Positions 53,645 to 62,813 are shown, counted from the stretch's first letter. The stretch: 64,000 nucleotides of DNA from Herbaspirillum sp. meg3 (GCF_002257565.1 NZ_CP022736.1:3596001-3660000); one strand, 5' to 3'. Numbers and translations are program-made. Notes: generated by a model not told the origin, from the letters alone.

Positions 53645-55633
53645 ATGGCAACTAAAAAAACATCCCCGTCTGAATACAGCGAATCATCCATCCGCGTCCT
53701 GAAAGGACTGGAACCGGTCAAGCAACGTCCGGGCATGTACACCCGGACCGAGAATCCCCTGCACATCCTCCAGGAAGTCATCGACAATGCCTCGGACGAA
53801 GCGCTGGGCGGTCATGGCAAGAACATCATGGTCACGCTCAATCCCGACGGCAGCGTCAGCGTCGAGGATGACGGCCGTGGCATCCCGGTGGGACTGCATC
53901 CGGAAGAAGGCGTGCCGACAGTCGAAATCGTCTTTACCCGCCTGCACGCCGGCGGCAAGTTTGATAAGGGCAGCGGCGGAGCCTATGCCTTCTCGGGCGG
54001 CCTGCACGGTGTTGGCGTATCGGTCACCAACGCGCTGGCGTCGCGCCTGGAAATCACGGTCTGGCGTGAGGCTGGGGTGCACACGCTGGCCTTCTCCGAC
54101 GGCGATCTGATCGAGAAGCTGAAGTCGCGTCCGATGACGCGTGAAGATAAAAAATCCGGCACCCGTGTGACCGTCTGGCCGAATCCCAAATATTTCGACT
54201 CGCCGACGATTTCACAGCAAGAGCTGCAACGCCTGTTGCGCTCCAAGGCAGTGCTGCTGCCGGGCGTGAAGGTGTCGCTCGTCAACGGTAAAACCGGCGA
54301 CGTGCAAAGCTGGCAATACGATCAAGGCCTGCGCGGCTATCTGATGGAATCGCTGGCGCAGTCGACCAGCGCCGATCCATTGATCCCTCTGTTTGAAGGC
54401 GAGCAATACGCCGGTGCCGATGCCGAAGGTTTTGCCGAAGGCGAAGGTGCGGCATGGGTGGTGGCATGGACGGAAGAAGGCAACGTGGTGCGTGAGTCCT
54501 ACGTCAACCTGATCCCGACCTCAGCCGGCGGTACGCATGAATCCGGCCTGCGTGAAGGTCTGTTCTCGGCGGTGAAGAGCTTCGTCGAAATGCACTCGCT
54601 GTTGCCCAAGGGCGTCAAGCTGTTGCCGGAAGACGTGTTCGCACGCGTCTCTTTCGTGCTGTCGGCCAAGGTTCTCGATCCGCAATTCCAAGGCCAGATC
54701 AAGGAACGCCTGAATTCGCGCGACGCCGTCCGTCTGGTGTCGACCTTCTCGCGTCCGGCGCTGGAGCTGTGGCTGAACCAGCACGTCGAATACGGCAAGA
54801 AACTGGCCGACCTCGTGATCAAGCAGGCGCAAAGCCGTCTGCGCTCGGCGCAAAAAGTCGAAAAGAAAAAATCTTCCGGCGTGGCCGTGTTACCGGGCAA
54901 GCTGACCGACTGTGAATCCAACGACATCACACGCAACGAAATCTTCCTGGTCGAAGGCGACTCCGCCGGCGGCTCGGCAAAGATGGGCCGCGACAAAGAG
55001 TTTCAGGCGATCCTCCCATTGCGCGGCAAGGTGCTGAACGCCTGGGAAACCGAGCGCGACCGCCTCTTCGCCAACAATGAAATCCATGACATCGCCGTCG
55101 CTATCGGCGTCGATCCGCATGGTCACACCGACACACCAGACCTGACCGGACTGCGCTATGGCAAGATTTGCATCCTTTCCGATGCGGACGTTGACGGCTC
55201 GCACATTCAGGTGTTGTTGCTGACGCTGTTCTTCAAGCATTTCCCCAAACTGATCGACCACGGCCACATCTGTATCGCACGTCCGCCGCTGTATCGCGTT
55301 GACGCGCCGGCACGCGGCAAGAAGCCGGTGCAAAAACTGTACGCACTCGACGACGGTGAACTGGAAGCGATCGAAGACAAGCTGCGCAAGGACGGTCTGA
55401 AAGAAGGCGCATGGAGCATCTCGCGCTTCAAAGGCCTGGGTGAAATGAACGCGGAACAATTGTGGGAAACCACCATGAACCCCGACACCCGCCGCCTGCT
55501 GCCGGTCTCTTTGGGTGAACTCGACCATATCGCATCCGAAGCGCGCTTCACCATGCTCATGGGCAAAGGCGAAGCCGCCTCACGCCGTGCCTGGATCGAA
55601 GAGCACGGCAACGAAGCGGAAGCGGACATTTAA
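53645..55633 (+). CDS. parE: DNA topoisomerase IV subunit B (ParE)
   Basis: This 662-aa type IIA topoisomerase ATPase subunit has the GHKL ATP-binding motifs EVIDNASDEALGG and DDGRGIPV. The TOPRIM domain has EGDSAGGSAK and the DADVDGSH metal site. It decatenates daughter chromosomes together with ParC. The ATG at 53645 gives the standard N-terminus. Upstream open frame is non-coding. The parC gene lies 887 bases downstream with a transglycosylase gene in between. Confidence 0.96.
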   Translation: MATKKTSPSEYSESSIRVLKGLEPVKQRPGMYTRTENPLHILQEVIDNASDEALGGHGKNIMVTLNPDGSVSVEDDGRGIPVGLHPEEGVPTVEIVFTRLHAGGKFDKGSGGAYAFSGGLHGVGVSVTNALASRLEITVWREAGVHTLAFSDGDLIEKLKSRPMTREDKKSGTRVTVWPNPKYFDSPTISQQELQRLLRSKAVLLPGVKVSLVNGKTGDVQSWQYDQGLRGYLMESLAQSTSADPLIPLFEGEQYAGADAEGFAEGEGAAWVVAWTEEGNVVRESYVNLIPTSAGGTHESGLREGLFSAVKSFVEMHSLLPKGVKLLPEDVFARVSFVLSAKVLDPQFQGQIKERLNSRDAVRLVSTFSRPALELWLNQHVEYGKKLADLVIKQAQSRLRSAQKVEKKKSSGVAVLPGKLTDCESNDITRNEIFLVEGDSAGGSAKMGRDKEFQAILPLRGKVLNAWETERDRLFANNEIHDIAVAIGVDPHGHTDTPDLTGLRYGKICILSDADVDGSHIQVLLLTLFFKHFPKLIDHGHICIARPPLYRVDAPARGKKPVQKLYALDDGELEAIEDKLRKDGLKEGAWSISRFKGLGEMNAEQLWETTMNPDTRRLLPVSLGELDHIASEARFTMLMGKGEAASRRAWIEEHGNEAEADI

Positions 55634-55642
55634 GACAGCAAA

Positions 55643-56488
55643 ATGCGCATCGGCAACGACATCATGCAACCCGGCTTCTGGCGCCGCTTCCTTTCGGGAG
55701 TGTTGCCGGTTGCTGTTGCGGCAGCTGCATTGTGTATGTCGTTGACCGCAGCGTCTGCGCACGCGGATGTCTACGGCTACATCGACGCCGACGGCATGGC
55801 GCACGTGTCGACGGAGAAGCTCGATGACCGCTATCAGTTGTTCATGCGTGGCGACGCCACCTTCGACTCGGACAAAATCGCAAAAGGAATCCCCGGCGTT
55901 GACGTGAAACAGAACATGTCCTCGCCGCTGATGAAGCTGATGCTGCAACATCCGAATCTGAAAAAGTATGAAGCCATGCTGGATCAGAGCGCGAAAGAAT
56001 TTTCAGTCGAGCCGGCGTTGCTGAAAGCCATCATGGCAGCGGAATCCGGTTTCAACCCGACCGCCGTCTCACCCAAGGGCGCCATCGGTCTGATGCAGAT
56101 CATGCCGGAGACCGCCGAGCGTTATGGCGTCCAGGGCGATCGCCGCAAGACTATCCAGCAAAAGCTGACCGATCCGAAGATCAACATCCGTCTGGCCGCG
56201 CGTTATCTGCGCGACTTGCAGGTACTTTTCCCAAAACGGCTGGAACTGGCGATTGCCTCCTACAATGCCGGCGAACGCGCCGTGCAAAAGTACAACAATC
56301 AGATCCCGCCCTATCCGGAAACACGCAATTACGTGCAACTGGTGGCGCAGTTTTATCGTCTATACCAGCCGGGCGGCAGCGCCGCCAATAATGCAGGCAA
56401 TGCCGGTGATAACGTGGAAAAGCCGCGCCGCATTGAAATCATTTTGCCGGGCCGCCGCAGCATGCCGCCACCGACTTCCATCGAATAA
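55643..56488 (+). CDS. Lytic transglycosylase (SLT domain)
   Basis: This 281-aa protein has a signal peptide (about residues 12-42), a DUF4124-like segment (YGYIDADGMAHVSTEK), and a lysozyme-like SLT domain. The catalytic glutamate is E134 in AAESGFNPTA, followed by GAIGLMQIMPETA and ASYNAGERAV. It cleaves peptidoglycan glycan strands with 1,6-anhydro product formation. It begins 9 bases after parE and lies before parC, so all three may be cotranscribed. Confidence 0.93.
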   Translation: MRIGNDIMQPGFWRRFLSGVLPVAVAAAALCMSLTAASAHADVYGYIDADGMAHVSTEKLDDRYQLFMRGDATFDSDKIAKGIPGVDVKQNMSSPLMKLMLQHPNLKKYEAMLDQSAKEFSVEPALLKAIMAAESGFNPTAVSPKGAIGLMQIMPETAERYGVQGDRRKTIQQKLTDPKINIRLAARYLRDLQVLFPKRLELAIASYNAGERAVQKYNNQIPPYPETRNYVQLVAQFYRLYQPGGSAANNAGNAGDNVEKPRRIEIILPGRRSMPPPTSIE

Positions 56489-56520
56489 TTCACACAACGA
56501 CATCAACGCAACCCAGCCAC

Positions 56521-58833
56521 ATGACTGAACAAGCCAATCTGTTTGAACAAGCCGCGCCATCCGACGGCGAATCGCTGACGCTGTCGACCTTCGCCGAGCG
56601 TGCCTATCTCGACTACGCCATTTCGGTGGTCAAGGGACGCGCCCTGCCCGACGTGGCCGACGGCCAGAAACCCGTGCAGCGCCGCATCCTGTACGCGATG
56701 AACGAACTCGGCCTGAACGCCACCGCCAAGCCGCGCAAATCGGCAGCCGTGGTTGGCGACGTGCTCGGTAAGCTGCACCCGCACGGCGACCAGTCGGTGT
56801 ACGACGCGCTGGTGCGCATGGCGCAGGACTTTTCGCTGCGCTATCCGCTGATCGATGGTCAGGGCAACTTCGGCTCGCGCGATGGCGACGGTGCTGCGGC
56901 GATGCGATACACAGAAGCCCGCCTGACGCCGATCAGCAAGCTGCTGCTCGATGAAATCGACATGGGTACGGTCGATTTCCAGCCGAACTATGACGGCTCG
57001 ACCGAAGAACCGAAGCTGCTGCCGGCACGCCTGCCCTTCCTGCTGCTGAACGGCGCATCAGGCATCGCGGTCGGCATGGCGACTGAAATCCCGTCGCATA
57101 ACCTGCGTGAAGTCGCGCGCGCTGCCGTGGCGATGATCCGCAATCCCAAGATCACCCACGAAGAACTGATGACGCACATCACCGGCCCCGATTTCCCGGG
57201 CGGCGGTCAGATCATCACGCCGTCGTCGACCATCGCCGAGATGTATCAAAGCGGCCGCGGCAGCCTCAAGGTGCGTGCACGCTGGAAGATCGAAGACATG
57301 GCGCGTGGCCAGTGGCAGGCGGTCATCACCGAATTGCCTCCAGGCGTGTCGTCGCAGAAGGTGCTGGAAGAAGTCGAAGAACTGACCAATCCCAAGATCA
57401 AGCTCGGCAAGAAAACCCTCACGCCGGAACAGCAGGCGCAAAAGCAAAGCATCCTGGCGATGCTGGATGCGGTGCGCGACGAATCGGGCCGCGAAGCAGC
57501 AGTGCGCCTGGTATTCGAACCGAAGTCCAAGAACCAGGACCAGACCGAATTCATGAACACGCTGCTGGCCCAGACTTCCCTGGAAACCAGCTCATCGATC
57601 AACCTCGTGATGATCGGCGGCGATGGCCGTCCGCGCCAGAAGGGTCTCGGCGACATCCTCAGCGAATGGATCAGCTTCCGCTTCGCCACCATCACGCGCC
57701 GGACACAATTCAAGCTGCAAAAAGTCGAGGACCGCATCCACATCCTCGAAGGCCGTGAAGCGATCCTGCTCAACATCGACAAGGTCATCAAGATCATCCG
57801 CGAATCGGATGAGCCGAAGCCGGCGCTGATTGAAGCTTTCAAGCTGTCGGACCGCCAGGCCGAAGACATCCTGGAAATCCGTCTGCGCCAACTGGCGCGT
57901 CTGGAAACCATCAAGATCCAGCAAGAACTGGCCGAACTGCGCAACGAGAAGTCAACGCTGCAAGACCTGCTGGAAAATCCATCGTCGATGAAGCGACTGG
58001 TCATCAAGGAAATCGAAGCCGACGACAAGCAATTCGGCGATGACCGCCGCACCGTCATCGAAGAGGCCGAAAAAGCCGTGGTCGAGCAAAAGATCATCGA
58101 CGAACCGGTCACTGTCATCATTTCGCAAAAGGGCTGGGTGCGCGCACGCAGTGGCCACGGCCACGACGCGACGCAATTCACCTTCAAGGCCGGCGACGGC
58201 CTGTACGGCGCTTTCGAGTGCCGCACCGTCGACAACCTGCTGGGCTTCGGCTCCAACGGCCGCATCTACACGGTTGGCGTCAACTCCCTGCCAAACGCGC
58301 GCGGCGACGGCGTACCGATCACGACACTGGTCGACCTCGGCAGCGGCAACAACCTGCTGCACTACTTCGCAGGCCCGGTCGATACGCAAATGCTGCTGGC
58401 GTCCGACGCCGGTTATGGCTTCACGGCCAAGCTTGGTGACATGCTCAGCCGCGTCAAGGGCGGCAAGGCCTTCATCACGCTGGATGAAGGGGATCTGCCA
58501 CTGGCGCCGCGTCCAATGCCGACCGGCGCCAGCGCGATTGCCTGCCTGTCGGGACAAGGACGCCTGCTGGTGTTCGGTCTGGATGAAATCAAGACTTTGT
58601 CGAGCGGTGGCCGCGGCGTAATCCTGATGGAACTGGAAAAGAATGAAAAACTGCTGGCCGCGCAAGCCATCACCCAAAAGGGTGTACTGGTCTCCGGCAC
58701 CGGCCGTGGCGGCAAGGCACAGGAAGTTTCACTATCGGCAGTAGCACTGGGTCTGCATATCGGCAAGCGCGCACGCAAGGGCAAGGCGCTGGAATCCAAA
58801 CTGAAGGCGACGGCACTGGCAGCGATTGGCTGA
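56521..58833 (+). CDS. parC: DNA topoisomerase IV subunit A (ParC)
   Basis: This 770-aa subunit A has the catalytic tyrosine Y130 in AAMRYTEARL. The quinolone-resistance region reads HPHGDQSVYDA, with Gln91 and Asp95 where E. coli ParC has Ser80 and Glu84. A C-terminal beta-propeller follows after about residue 520. It breaks and reseals DNA during decatenation with ParE. A long stable hairpin follows the stop. Confidence 0.96.
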   Translation: MTEQANLFEQAAPSDGESLTLSTFAERAYLDYAISVVKGRALPDVADGQKPVQRRILYAMNELGLNATAKPRKSAAVVGDVLGKLHPHGDQSVYDALVRMAQDFSLRYPLIDGQGNFGSRDGDGAAAMRYTEARLTPISKLLLDEIDMGTVDFQPNYDGSTEEPKLLPARLPFLLLNGASGIAVGMATEIPSHNLREVARAAVAMIRNPKITHEELMTHITGPDFPGGGQIITPSSTIAEMYQSGRGSLKVRARWKIEDMARGQWQAVITELPPGVSSQKVLEEVEELTNPKIKLGKKTLTPEQQAQKQSILAMLDAVRDESGREAAVRLVFEPKSKNQDQTEFMNTLLAQTSLETSSSINLVMIGGDGRPRQKGLGDILSEWISFRFATITRRTQFKLQKVEDRIHILEGREAILLNIDKVIKIIRESDEPKPALIEAFKLSDRQAEDILEIRLRQLARLETIKIQQELAELRNEKSTLQDLLENPSSMKRLVIKEIEADDKQFGDDRRTVIEEAEKAVVEQKIIDEPVTVIISQKGWVRARSGHGHDATQFTFKAGDGLYGAFECRTVDNLLGFGSNGRIYTVGVNSLPNARGDGVPITTLVDLGSGNNLLHYFAGPVDTQMLLASDAGYGFTAKLGDMLSRVKGGKAFITLDEGDLPLAPRPMPTGASAIACLSGQGRLLVFGLDEIKTLSSGGRGVILMELEKNEKLLAAQAITQKGVLVSGTGRGGKAQEVSLSAVALGLHIGKRARKGKALESKLKATALAAIG

Positions 58834-58855
58834 AGTCAGGTCGACCTCAATAAGC

Positions 58856-58885
58856 CGCGCCGCAGAATAAATATTCTGCGGCGCG
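58856..58885 (+). terminator. Stable hairpin after parC
   Basis: A perfect 13-bp stem, 58856-58868 with 58873-58885, closes on AAAT. It has no T-run behind it in either direction, so it may act as a transcript 3' end or stability element and not as a classical terminator. Confidence 0.5.
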
Positions 58886-58992
58886 CAACGAGAATCCCAC
58901 CTCATCTGCAGCAAAAAACTTGTCAAAAATGAAACTTGACTGACTTCACCGAGTCCATCTGTTATGCCATTCCCGGCATGGTCAAGGAGGAC

Positions 58993-59979
58993 ATGGTGCA
59001 TTCACGCTACAACATGCTGCTCGCAGCCCCGCTGCTGCTCTTCGCACTTCCCGCGTACGTCAACGCAGCACCGTTGCAAAATTTTCTCTACACCGGGTCG
59101 GACGACCTGAACAAAATCGAAGCACTGATCAAACGCGCCGATATCGGGGGCGTGCAAATCGTCTATAGCTGGAGTTCTCTGGAAAAAGAAAAAGATCGCT
59201 ACGATTTCGCACAAATTGAGAAGGATCTGGCGTACCTCAATGGGTTGAACAAAAAACTGTTCATTCAAATCCAGGATCGTTTCTTCGATCCCCGCCACAA
59301 GCATGTTCCACTCTACTTGCAAACCGATCCGATTTATCGGGGTGGCCTCGTCGAGCAGTATGACAATCCCGGCGAGAACAAACCTGTGGCCTCAGGATGG
59401 GTCGCGCAGCAATGGAATCCCGCTGTACGACAACGTTACCAGCAGCTTTTGCTGGCGCTGGCAACACGCTTCGACGGCCGGGTGATGGGAGTCAATCTGC
59501 CGGAGACGGCAATTGACCCAAAAACCAAACGGGATAAAACCGGATTCAGTTGCGAAAAATACTTCAACGCGGAAGTGGAAAATCTCAGCTTCGCCAGGAA
59601 AGTATTCAAACAATCCTATGTTGTGCAATACGTGAATTTCTGGCCGTGCGAATGGGACAACGATCATCAGTACATGTCACGCCTGTTTGCCTTGGCCGAA
59701 AAAGAAAAAGTCGGCCTCGGCGGTCCCGACATCATTCCGAACAAAAAATCGCATATGAAAAACGCGTATCCGTTTTTTCATCAATACAAAGGGAAACTCG
59801 CACTCGTGGCCATGGCCGTGCAAGAGCCCACCTTGACCTACACCAATCCGCAAACCAGAAAGCCGTTCACACGCGAAGAGTTTTCTGATTATGCGAAGAG
59901 CTATCTCGGCGTAGACATCATTTTTTGGAGTACCTCGTCGCCCTGGCTGATGCAAGACAAGACAACAACGAATCGATAG
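58993..59979 (+). CDS. Secreted TIM-barrel-like protein of unknown function
   Basis: This 328-aa protein has a signal peptide (MLLAAPLLLFALPAYVNA). The mature part looks like a glycoside-hydrolase-type (beta/alpha)8 barrel: GVQIVYSWSSLEKEKDRYDF resembles the start of beta-galactosidase/DUF4832-type barrels, and GVNLPETAID holds an acidic residue at a place where a catalytic acid could be. No family can be named with confidence. AAGGAGG lies 2 bases before ATG 58993. GTG 58996 is spaced better. It is probably periplasmic or exported, and a terminator follows. Confidence 0.7.
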   Translation: MVHSRYNMLLAAPLLLFALPAYVNAAPLQNFLYTGSDDLNKIEALIKRADIGGVQIVYSWSSLEKEKDRYDFAQIEKDLAYLNGLNKKLFIQIQDRFFDPRHKHVPLYLQTDPIYRGGLVEQYDNPGENKPVASGWVAQQWNPAVRQRYQQLLLALATRFDGRVMGVNLPETAIDPKTKRDKTGFSCEKYFNAEVENLSFARKVFKQSYVVQYVNFWPCEWDNDHQYMSRLFALAEKEKVGLGGPDIIPNKKSHMKNAYPFFHQYKGKLALVAMAVQEPTLTYTNPQTRKPFTREEFSDYAKSYLGVDIIFWSTSSPWLMQDKTTTNR

Positions 59980-60000
59980 AACATTGGCCTGACGTAAATG

Positions 60001-60033
60001 AAAAGGGATGTCGTATTGAACGACATCCCTTTT
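60001..60033. terminator. Bidirectional rho-independent terminator
   Basis: A 13-bp perfect stem, AAAAGGGATGTCG (60001-60013) with CGACATCCCTTTT (60021-60033), has a 7-base loop. T residues are at the 3' side on both strands. It lies 21 bases after the secreted protein gene and 29 bases from the end of the convergent lipoprotein gene. Confidence 0.85.
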
Positions 60034-60062
60034 CTATGAATCAGTCAACTACTGCAAATGAA

Positions 60063-60278
60063 CTATCGACCGATCTGATGCCCGATGACGCCGCCCACTG
60101 CCGCACCACCCGCGGTACCGATACCGCTGCCGCCTGTCAGCACTGCACCGGCTACTGCGCCGATACCCGCACCTACTGCGGTGTTTTTGTCGCGACGCGA
60201 CATATTGCTGCAGCCGCTCAGCACTGTCAGAGCACATACCGTGATGGAGATGACTGTAATTTTATGAATTGTTCTCAT
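60063..60278 (-). CDS. Glycine-zipper lipoprotein, OsmB-like
   Basis: This 71-aa protein has a lipoprotein signal with lipobox LSGC (C23), followed by a glycine-zipper segment (GAGIGAVAGAVLTGG and GGAAVGGVIGHQIG) that forms tight membrane-type helix pairs. Such small outer membrane or envelope lipoproteins are often stress-induced. It is of normal length for the OsmB type. The upstream neighbour on this strand is an MFS gene. Confidence 0.85.
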   Translation of the reverse strand: MRTIHKITVISITVCALTVLSGCSNMSRRDKNTAVGAGIGAVAGAVLTGGSGIGTAGGAAVGGVIGHQIGR

Positions 60279-60461
60279 GATGACGCCTCTGTAAAAAATA
60301 GGGATGCTGCAACGAAAGCCGGTTGCTGAATGTCCTGTATGAACAGGACATTTTTTAGACGCATTATTCCCGAATAGTTTCGAGTGTCAGTTAGTTGTAA
60401 ACAATCTCTTACAGTTGTTACAAGCACGAGCGACGACCGCAAAATTTCCTGGCTGAATGCA

Positions 60462-61670
60462 TTACACCTGCTGGCGCGCCGGTGCCCGCGACATGCCCGA
60501 TACCATCAGCAACAAAGCCAGCACGCAAGCGACAGCACCCGCCAGGAAGGCCGACCCATAGCCAAAGAAACCGATCAGCACGCCCACGACCGGGCCGGTC
60601 AGTCCTGCCGCCAGATCAATGAAAGCCATGAAGGTCGCGACGGCCAAACCACGTGAGTGGGCCGGTACGCGCGCCATGGCTTGCACGCCCATCGAGGGAA
60701 ACACCAGCGAGAAACCGATGCCTGTCAGGAGCGTGCCAAGCCCCGCCATGATCGGATCATGTGATTGCCACAACAGCAATTGGCCGATCAGTTCGATCGC
60801 CACCGAGACGGCGCCGACCTTGGCGCCGCCGATGCGATCCGGCAGATGCGCAAAGAACAAACGCACACCAACATAACCAGCCGAGAAGCCAAGGATCGCA
60901 ATCCCAGCACCCGACCAGTTGTTGGTGGCATAGAGCAGCACCAGGAAGCTGGTGATGATCGCAAAAGGCATCGCACTCAAGGCCAATGCCAGACCGAAGC
61001 GCCAGATCAGGCGCAACACTTCCGACATCGCCACCCCACCGCCCTTGCTGCCGAGCGCAGGCAAACCGCGCAACGTCGCCGCAATGGCCAGGCCGACCAT
61101 CGGCAACAACATCGTGGTCAGCGCCACGCCGGTGAAACCGAAGCGCTGCTGGATGGCGATACCGACCGGTGCGCCCAGCCCCAGGGCGGCAAACATGGCA
61201 ATGCCCTGCCACGCCATCACCTTGCCGGTGCGTTGCATACCGACGCGGCCGATGCCCCATGTCATGGTGCCGGTCAGGAACAGGCTTTCCGCCGGCCCCA
61301 TCAGCAAACGACCGACGAAGAGCACGACAAGACTGGTGCCCGCATCCGCAATCATGGTCGAGGCCAGATACAGCAAACCGGCGACAGAAGCCATCGGCAA
61401 GCCGATCGACACCGCGCGTTTGGAACCATGACGATCACAATACGAACCTGAAAATTTGCGCGAAAAGATGGTCGAGAAAGATTGAATGCCCACCACCCAG
61501 CCGACCGTCAACGCGCTGAAGCCGAGCACGCCATTGACGTGCAGAGGCAAGGCCGGCAACGGAATACCGATGCAGAGAAAACTGGTGAAGACGATGGCGA
61601 CCAAAGGCAGCAGGCCGCCGCTGGCGGTCTCGGTGGATGCATCCGTGGATTTGTTGGTTGTTGTGGTCAT
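60462..61670 (-). CDS. MFS transporter (YfcJ/YhhS-like)
   Basis: This 402-aa carrier has twelve membrane helices. The SGSYCDRHGSKRA loop between helices 2 and 3 and the GRLLMGPAESLFLTG helix 4-5 region are like those of the YfcJ/YhhS group. Its substrate is unknown. The ATG at 61670 (MTTTTNKS) is preferred over the longer frame to 61724, which crosses a low-probability segment. Confidence 0.85.
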   Translation of the reverse strand: MTTTTNKSTDASTETASGGLLPLVAIVFTSFLCIGIPLPALPLHVNGVLGFSALTVGWVVGIQSFSTIFSRKFSGSYCDRHGSKRAVSIGLPMASVAGLLYLASTMIADAGTSLVVLFVGRLLMGPAESLFLTGTMTWGIGRVGMQRTGKVMAWQGIAMFAALGLGAPVGIAIQQRFGFTGVALTTMLLPMVGLAIAATLRGLPALGSKGGGVAMSEVLRLIWRFGLALALSAMPFAIITSFLVLLYATNNWSGAGIAILGFSAGYVGVRLFFAHLPDRIGGAKVGAVSVAIELIGQLLLWQSHDPIMAGLGTLLTGIGFSLVFPSMGVQAMARVPAHSRGLAVATFMAFIDLAAGLTGPVVGVLIGFFGYGSAFLAGAVACVLALLLMVSGMSRAPARQQV

Positions 61671-62112
61671 GATGTTATTGATCCCATGTAGAGGTGAACG
61701 AACAAGCGAACGAACGCATACCACGCAAGGTGGCGGCTGACTTGTCGTCGAGGGAAAATGATGCAGCGATTACCGTGACTGCGGCGGCAGTAAAAACTGC
61801 TGCAGAAGGTACTGATGTGGGCAAGGTAAGCCCGCCCGAGGGAAGTAAGTGTGTCGTCAATTTTTCACCATAGCGTTATACACGTGCGCGGCGACCTGAA
61901 TCGCTGCCTGAAACCTTCAGGCACGGCACGTGAATGACGCGTTGGTTGACGTTAACGCTTACGTAACGAGGCAGGAGGCTTGTGAGAGAAAACTAATTCG
62001 AAGCCGATTTAGCTTACCTCACGAAGTTCTGTTTCGTTATTTGCGGCCGATTATACAGAATAGTTTTTATTCTTGTCTAATCTGCGGGAACCTTGTTGCC
62101 TGCTTCACAAGA

Positions 62113-62142
62113 CATGCGACAAGGCATGCGACAAGGCATGCG
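62113..62142. repeat. Short tandem repeat of a 12-bp unit
   Basis: CATGCGACAAGG is repeated exactly at 62113-62124 and 62125-62136, and a partial copy, CATGCG, follows at 62137-62142. It lies at the base of a hairpin and next to the 21-bp array. Confidence 0.75.
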
Positions 62143-62147
62143 TAAAC

Positions 62148-62176
62148 GACAAAGCCCGCGCAAGGCGGGCTTTGTC
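62148..62176. terminator. Hairpin terminator downstream of the repeat array
   Basis: A perfect 12-bp stem, GACAAAGCCCGC (62148-62159) and GCGGGCTTTGTC (62165-62176), has a 5-base loop. On the minus strand it is followed by GTTTACG, a short T-run. It could end the hsp20 transcript about 185 bases after the stop codon. Confidence 0.6.
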
Positions 62177-62206
62177 AGACGTCGGCATGAACAATCACCG
62201 ACGCTG

Positions 62207-62322
62207 CTTCTACAGCTGGAACAGCTACTTCTACAGCGGTACAACAACTTCTGCTGCAACTACTCAACTACTTCTACAGCTACTGGTACAACAGGTACAG
62301 ATACACCGGGTACTTCTACAGC
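62207..62322. repeat. Degenerate 21-bp repeat array
   Basis: Exact copies of CTTCTACAGC start at 62207, 62228, 62271 and 62313, 21, 43 and 42 bases apart. Partial copies sit in the gaps at about 62248 and 62292. The period is thus 21 bases, with one early and one late spacing that shift the reading frame. Translated on the plus strand the pieces are Thr/Ser/Ala-rich. On the minus strand they are Val/Ala/Pro/Glu-rich. Neither strand gives an intact gene. Confidence 0.7.
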
Positions 62323-62360
62323 AACATCAACTACTCAGAGACTTTAACTACGCGCGGCAA

Positions 62361-62813
62361 TCAGGCCGCGGTGCGTTCCAGGCGATGCACATTGTCGGCG
62401 TTGATTTCGATCTTGCGCGGCTTCAGTGCTTCAGGTACTTCGCGCACCAGTTCGATGCTCAGCAGACCGTTTTCCATCTGTGCGCCGACGACCTTGATAT
62501 GGTTCGCGAGCTGGAAGCGTTGTTCAAAATCACGTGCTGCGATACCGCGATGCAGGAAGGTCGGCGAGCCTTCTTCCTTCTGTTTGCGACCAACAATTTT
62601 CAGTGTGTCGTTTTCAGCTTCGATGTCGATTTCAGCGTTGCTGAAACCGGCCACGGCCATGGTAATCCGGTATTTGTCGTCGGCAACCAGTTCGATGTTG
62701 TACGGTGGATAGCTCGGTTGCGAATCCGCGCGCTGCGCGTTGTCAAACAGTTGAGCCAGGCGATCGAAACCGATTGCGGAGCGATAGAGTGGGGAGAAAT
62801 CGTAAGTACGCAT
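62361..62813 (-). CDS. Small heat-shock protein (Hsp20/IbpA family)
   Basis: This 150-aa protein has an alpha-crystallin domain. The N-terminal MRTYDFSPLYRSAIGFDRL is typical of IbpA, and YNIELVADDKYRITMAVAG begins the crystallin core. It holds unfolded proteins in a refoldable state during heat stress. The start at 62813 follows AAAGGA by 7 bases. The longer open frame to 62879 reads through the untranslated leader. The leader may control translation by temperature. Confidence 0.93.
   Translation of the reverse strand: MRTYDFSPLYRSAIGFDRLAQLFDNAQRADSQPSYPPYNIELVADDKYRITMAVAGFSNAEIDIEAENDTLKIVGRKQKEEGSPTFLHRGIAARDFEQRFQLANHIKVVGAQMENGLLSIELVREVPEALKPRKIEINADNVHRLERTAA

Larger units (their letters stand above)
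61671..62360. other. Intergenic region between MFS and hsp20 genes with repeats
   Basis: No intact gene is supported. The first 420 bases show nothing I recognise. After that come a short 12-bp direct repeat (62113-62142), a 12-bp-stem hairpin (62148-62176) and a degenerate 21-bp repeat array (about 62195-62345). The array lies downstream of hsp20 on its strand and could be in its 3' untranslated region. Confidence 0.5.

Noticed and set aside
61675..61860. 61-residue minus-strand frame upstream of the MFS gene
   Set aside because: Low-complexity Ala/Val/Ser content without a ribosome binding site. Not supported as a gene.
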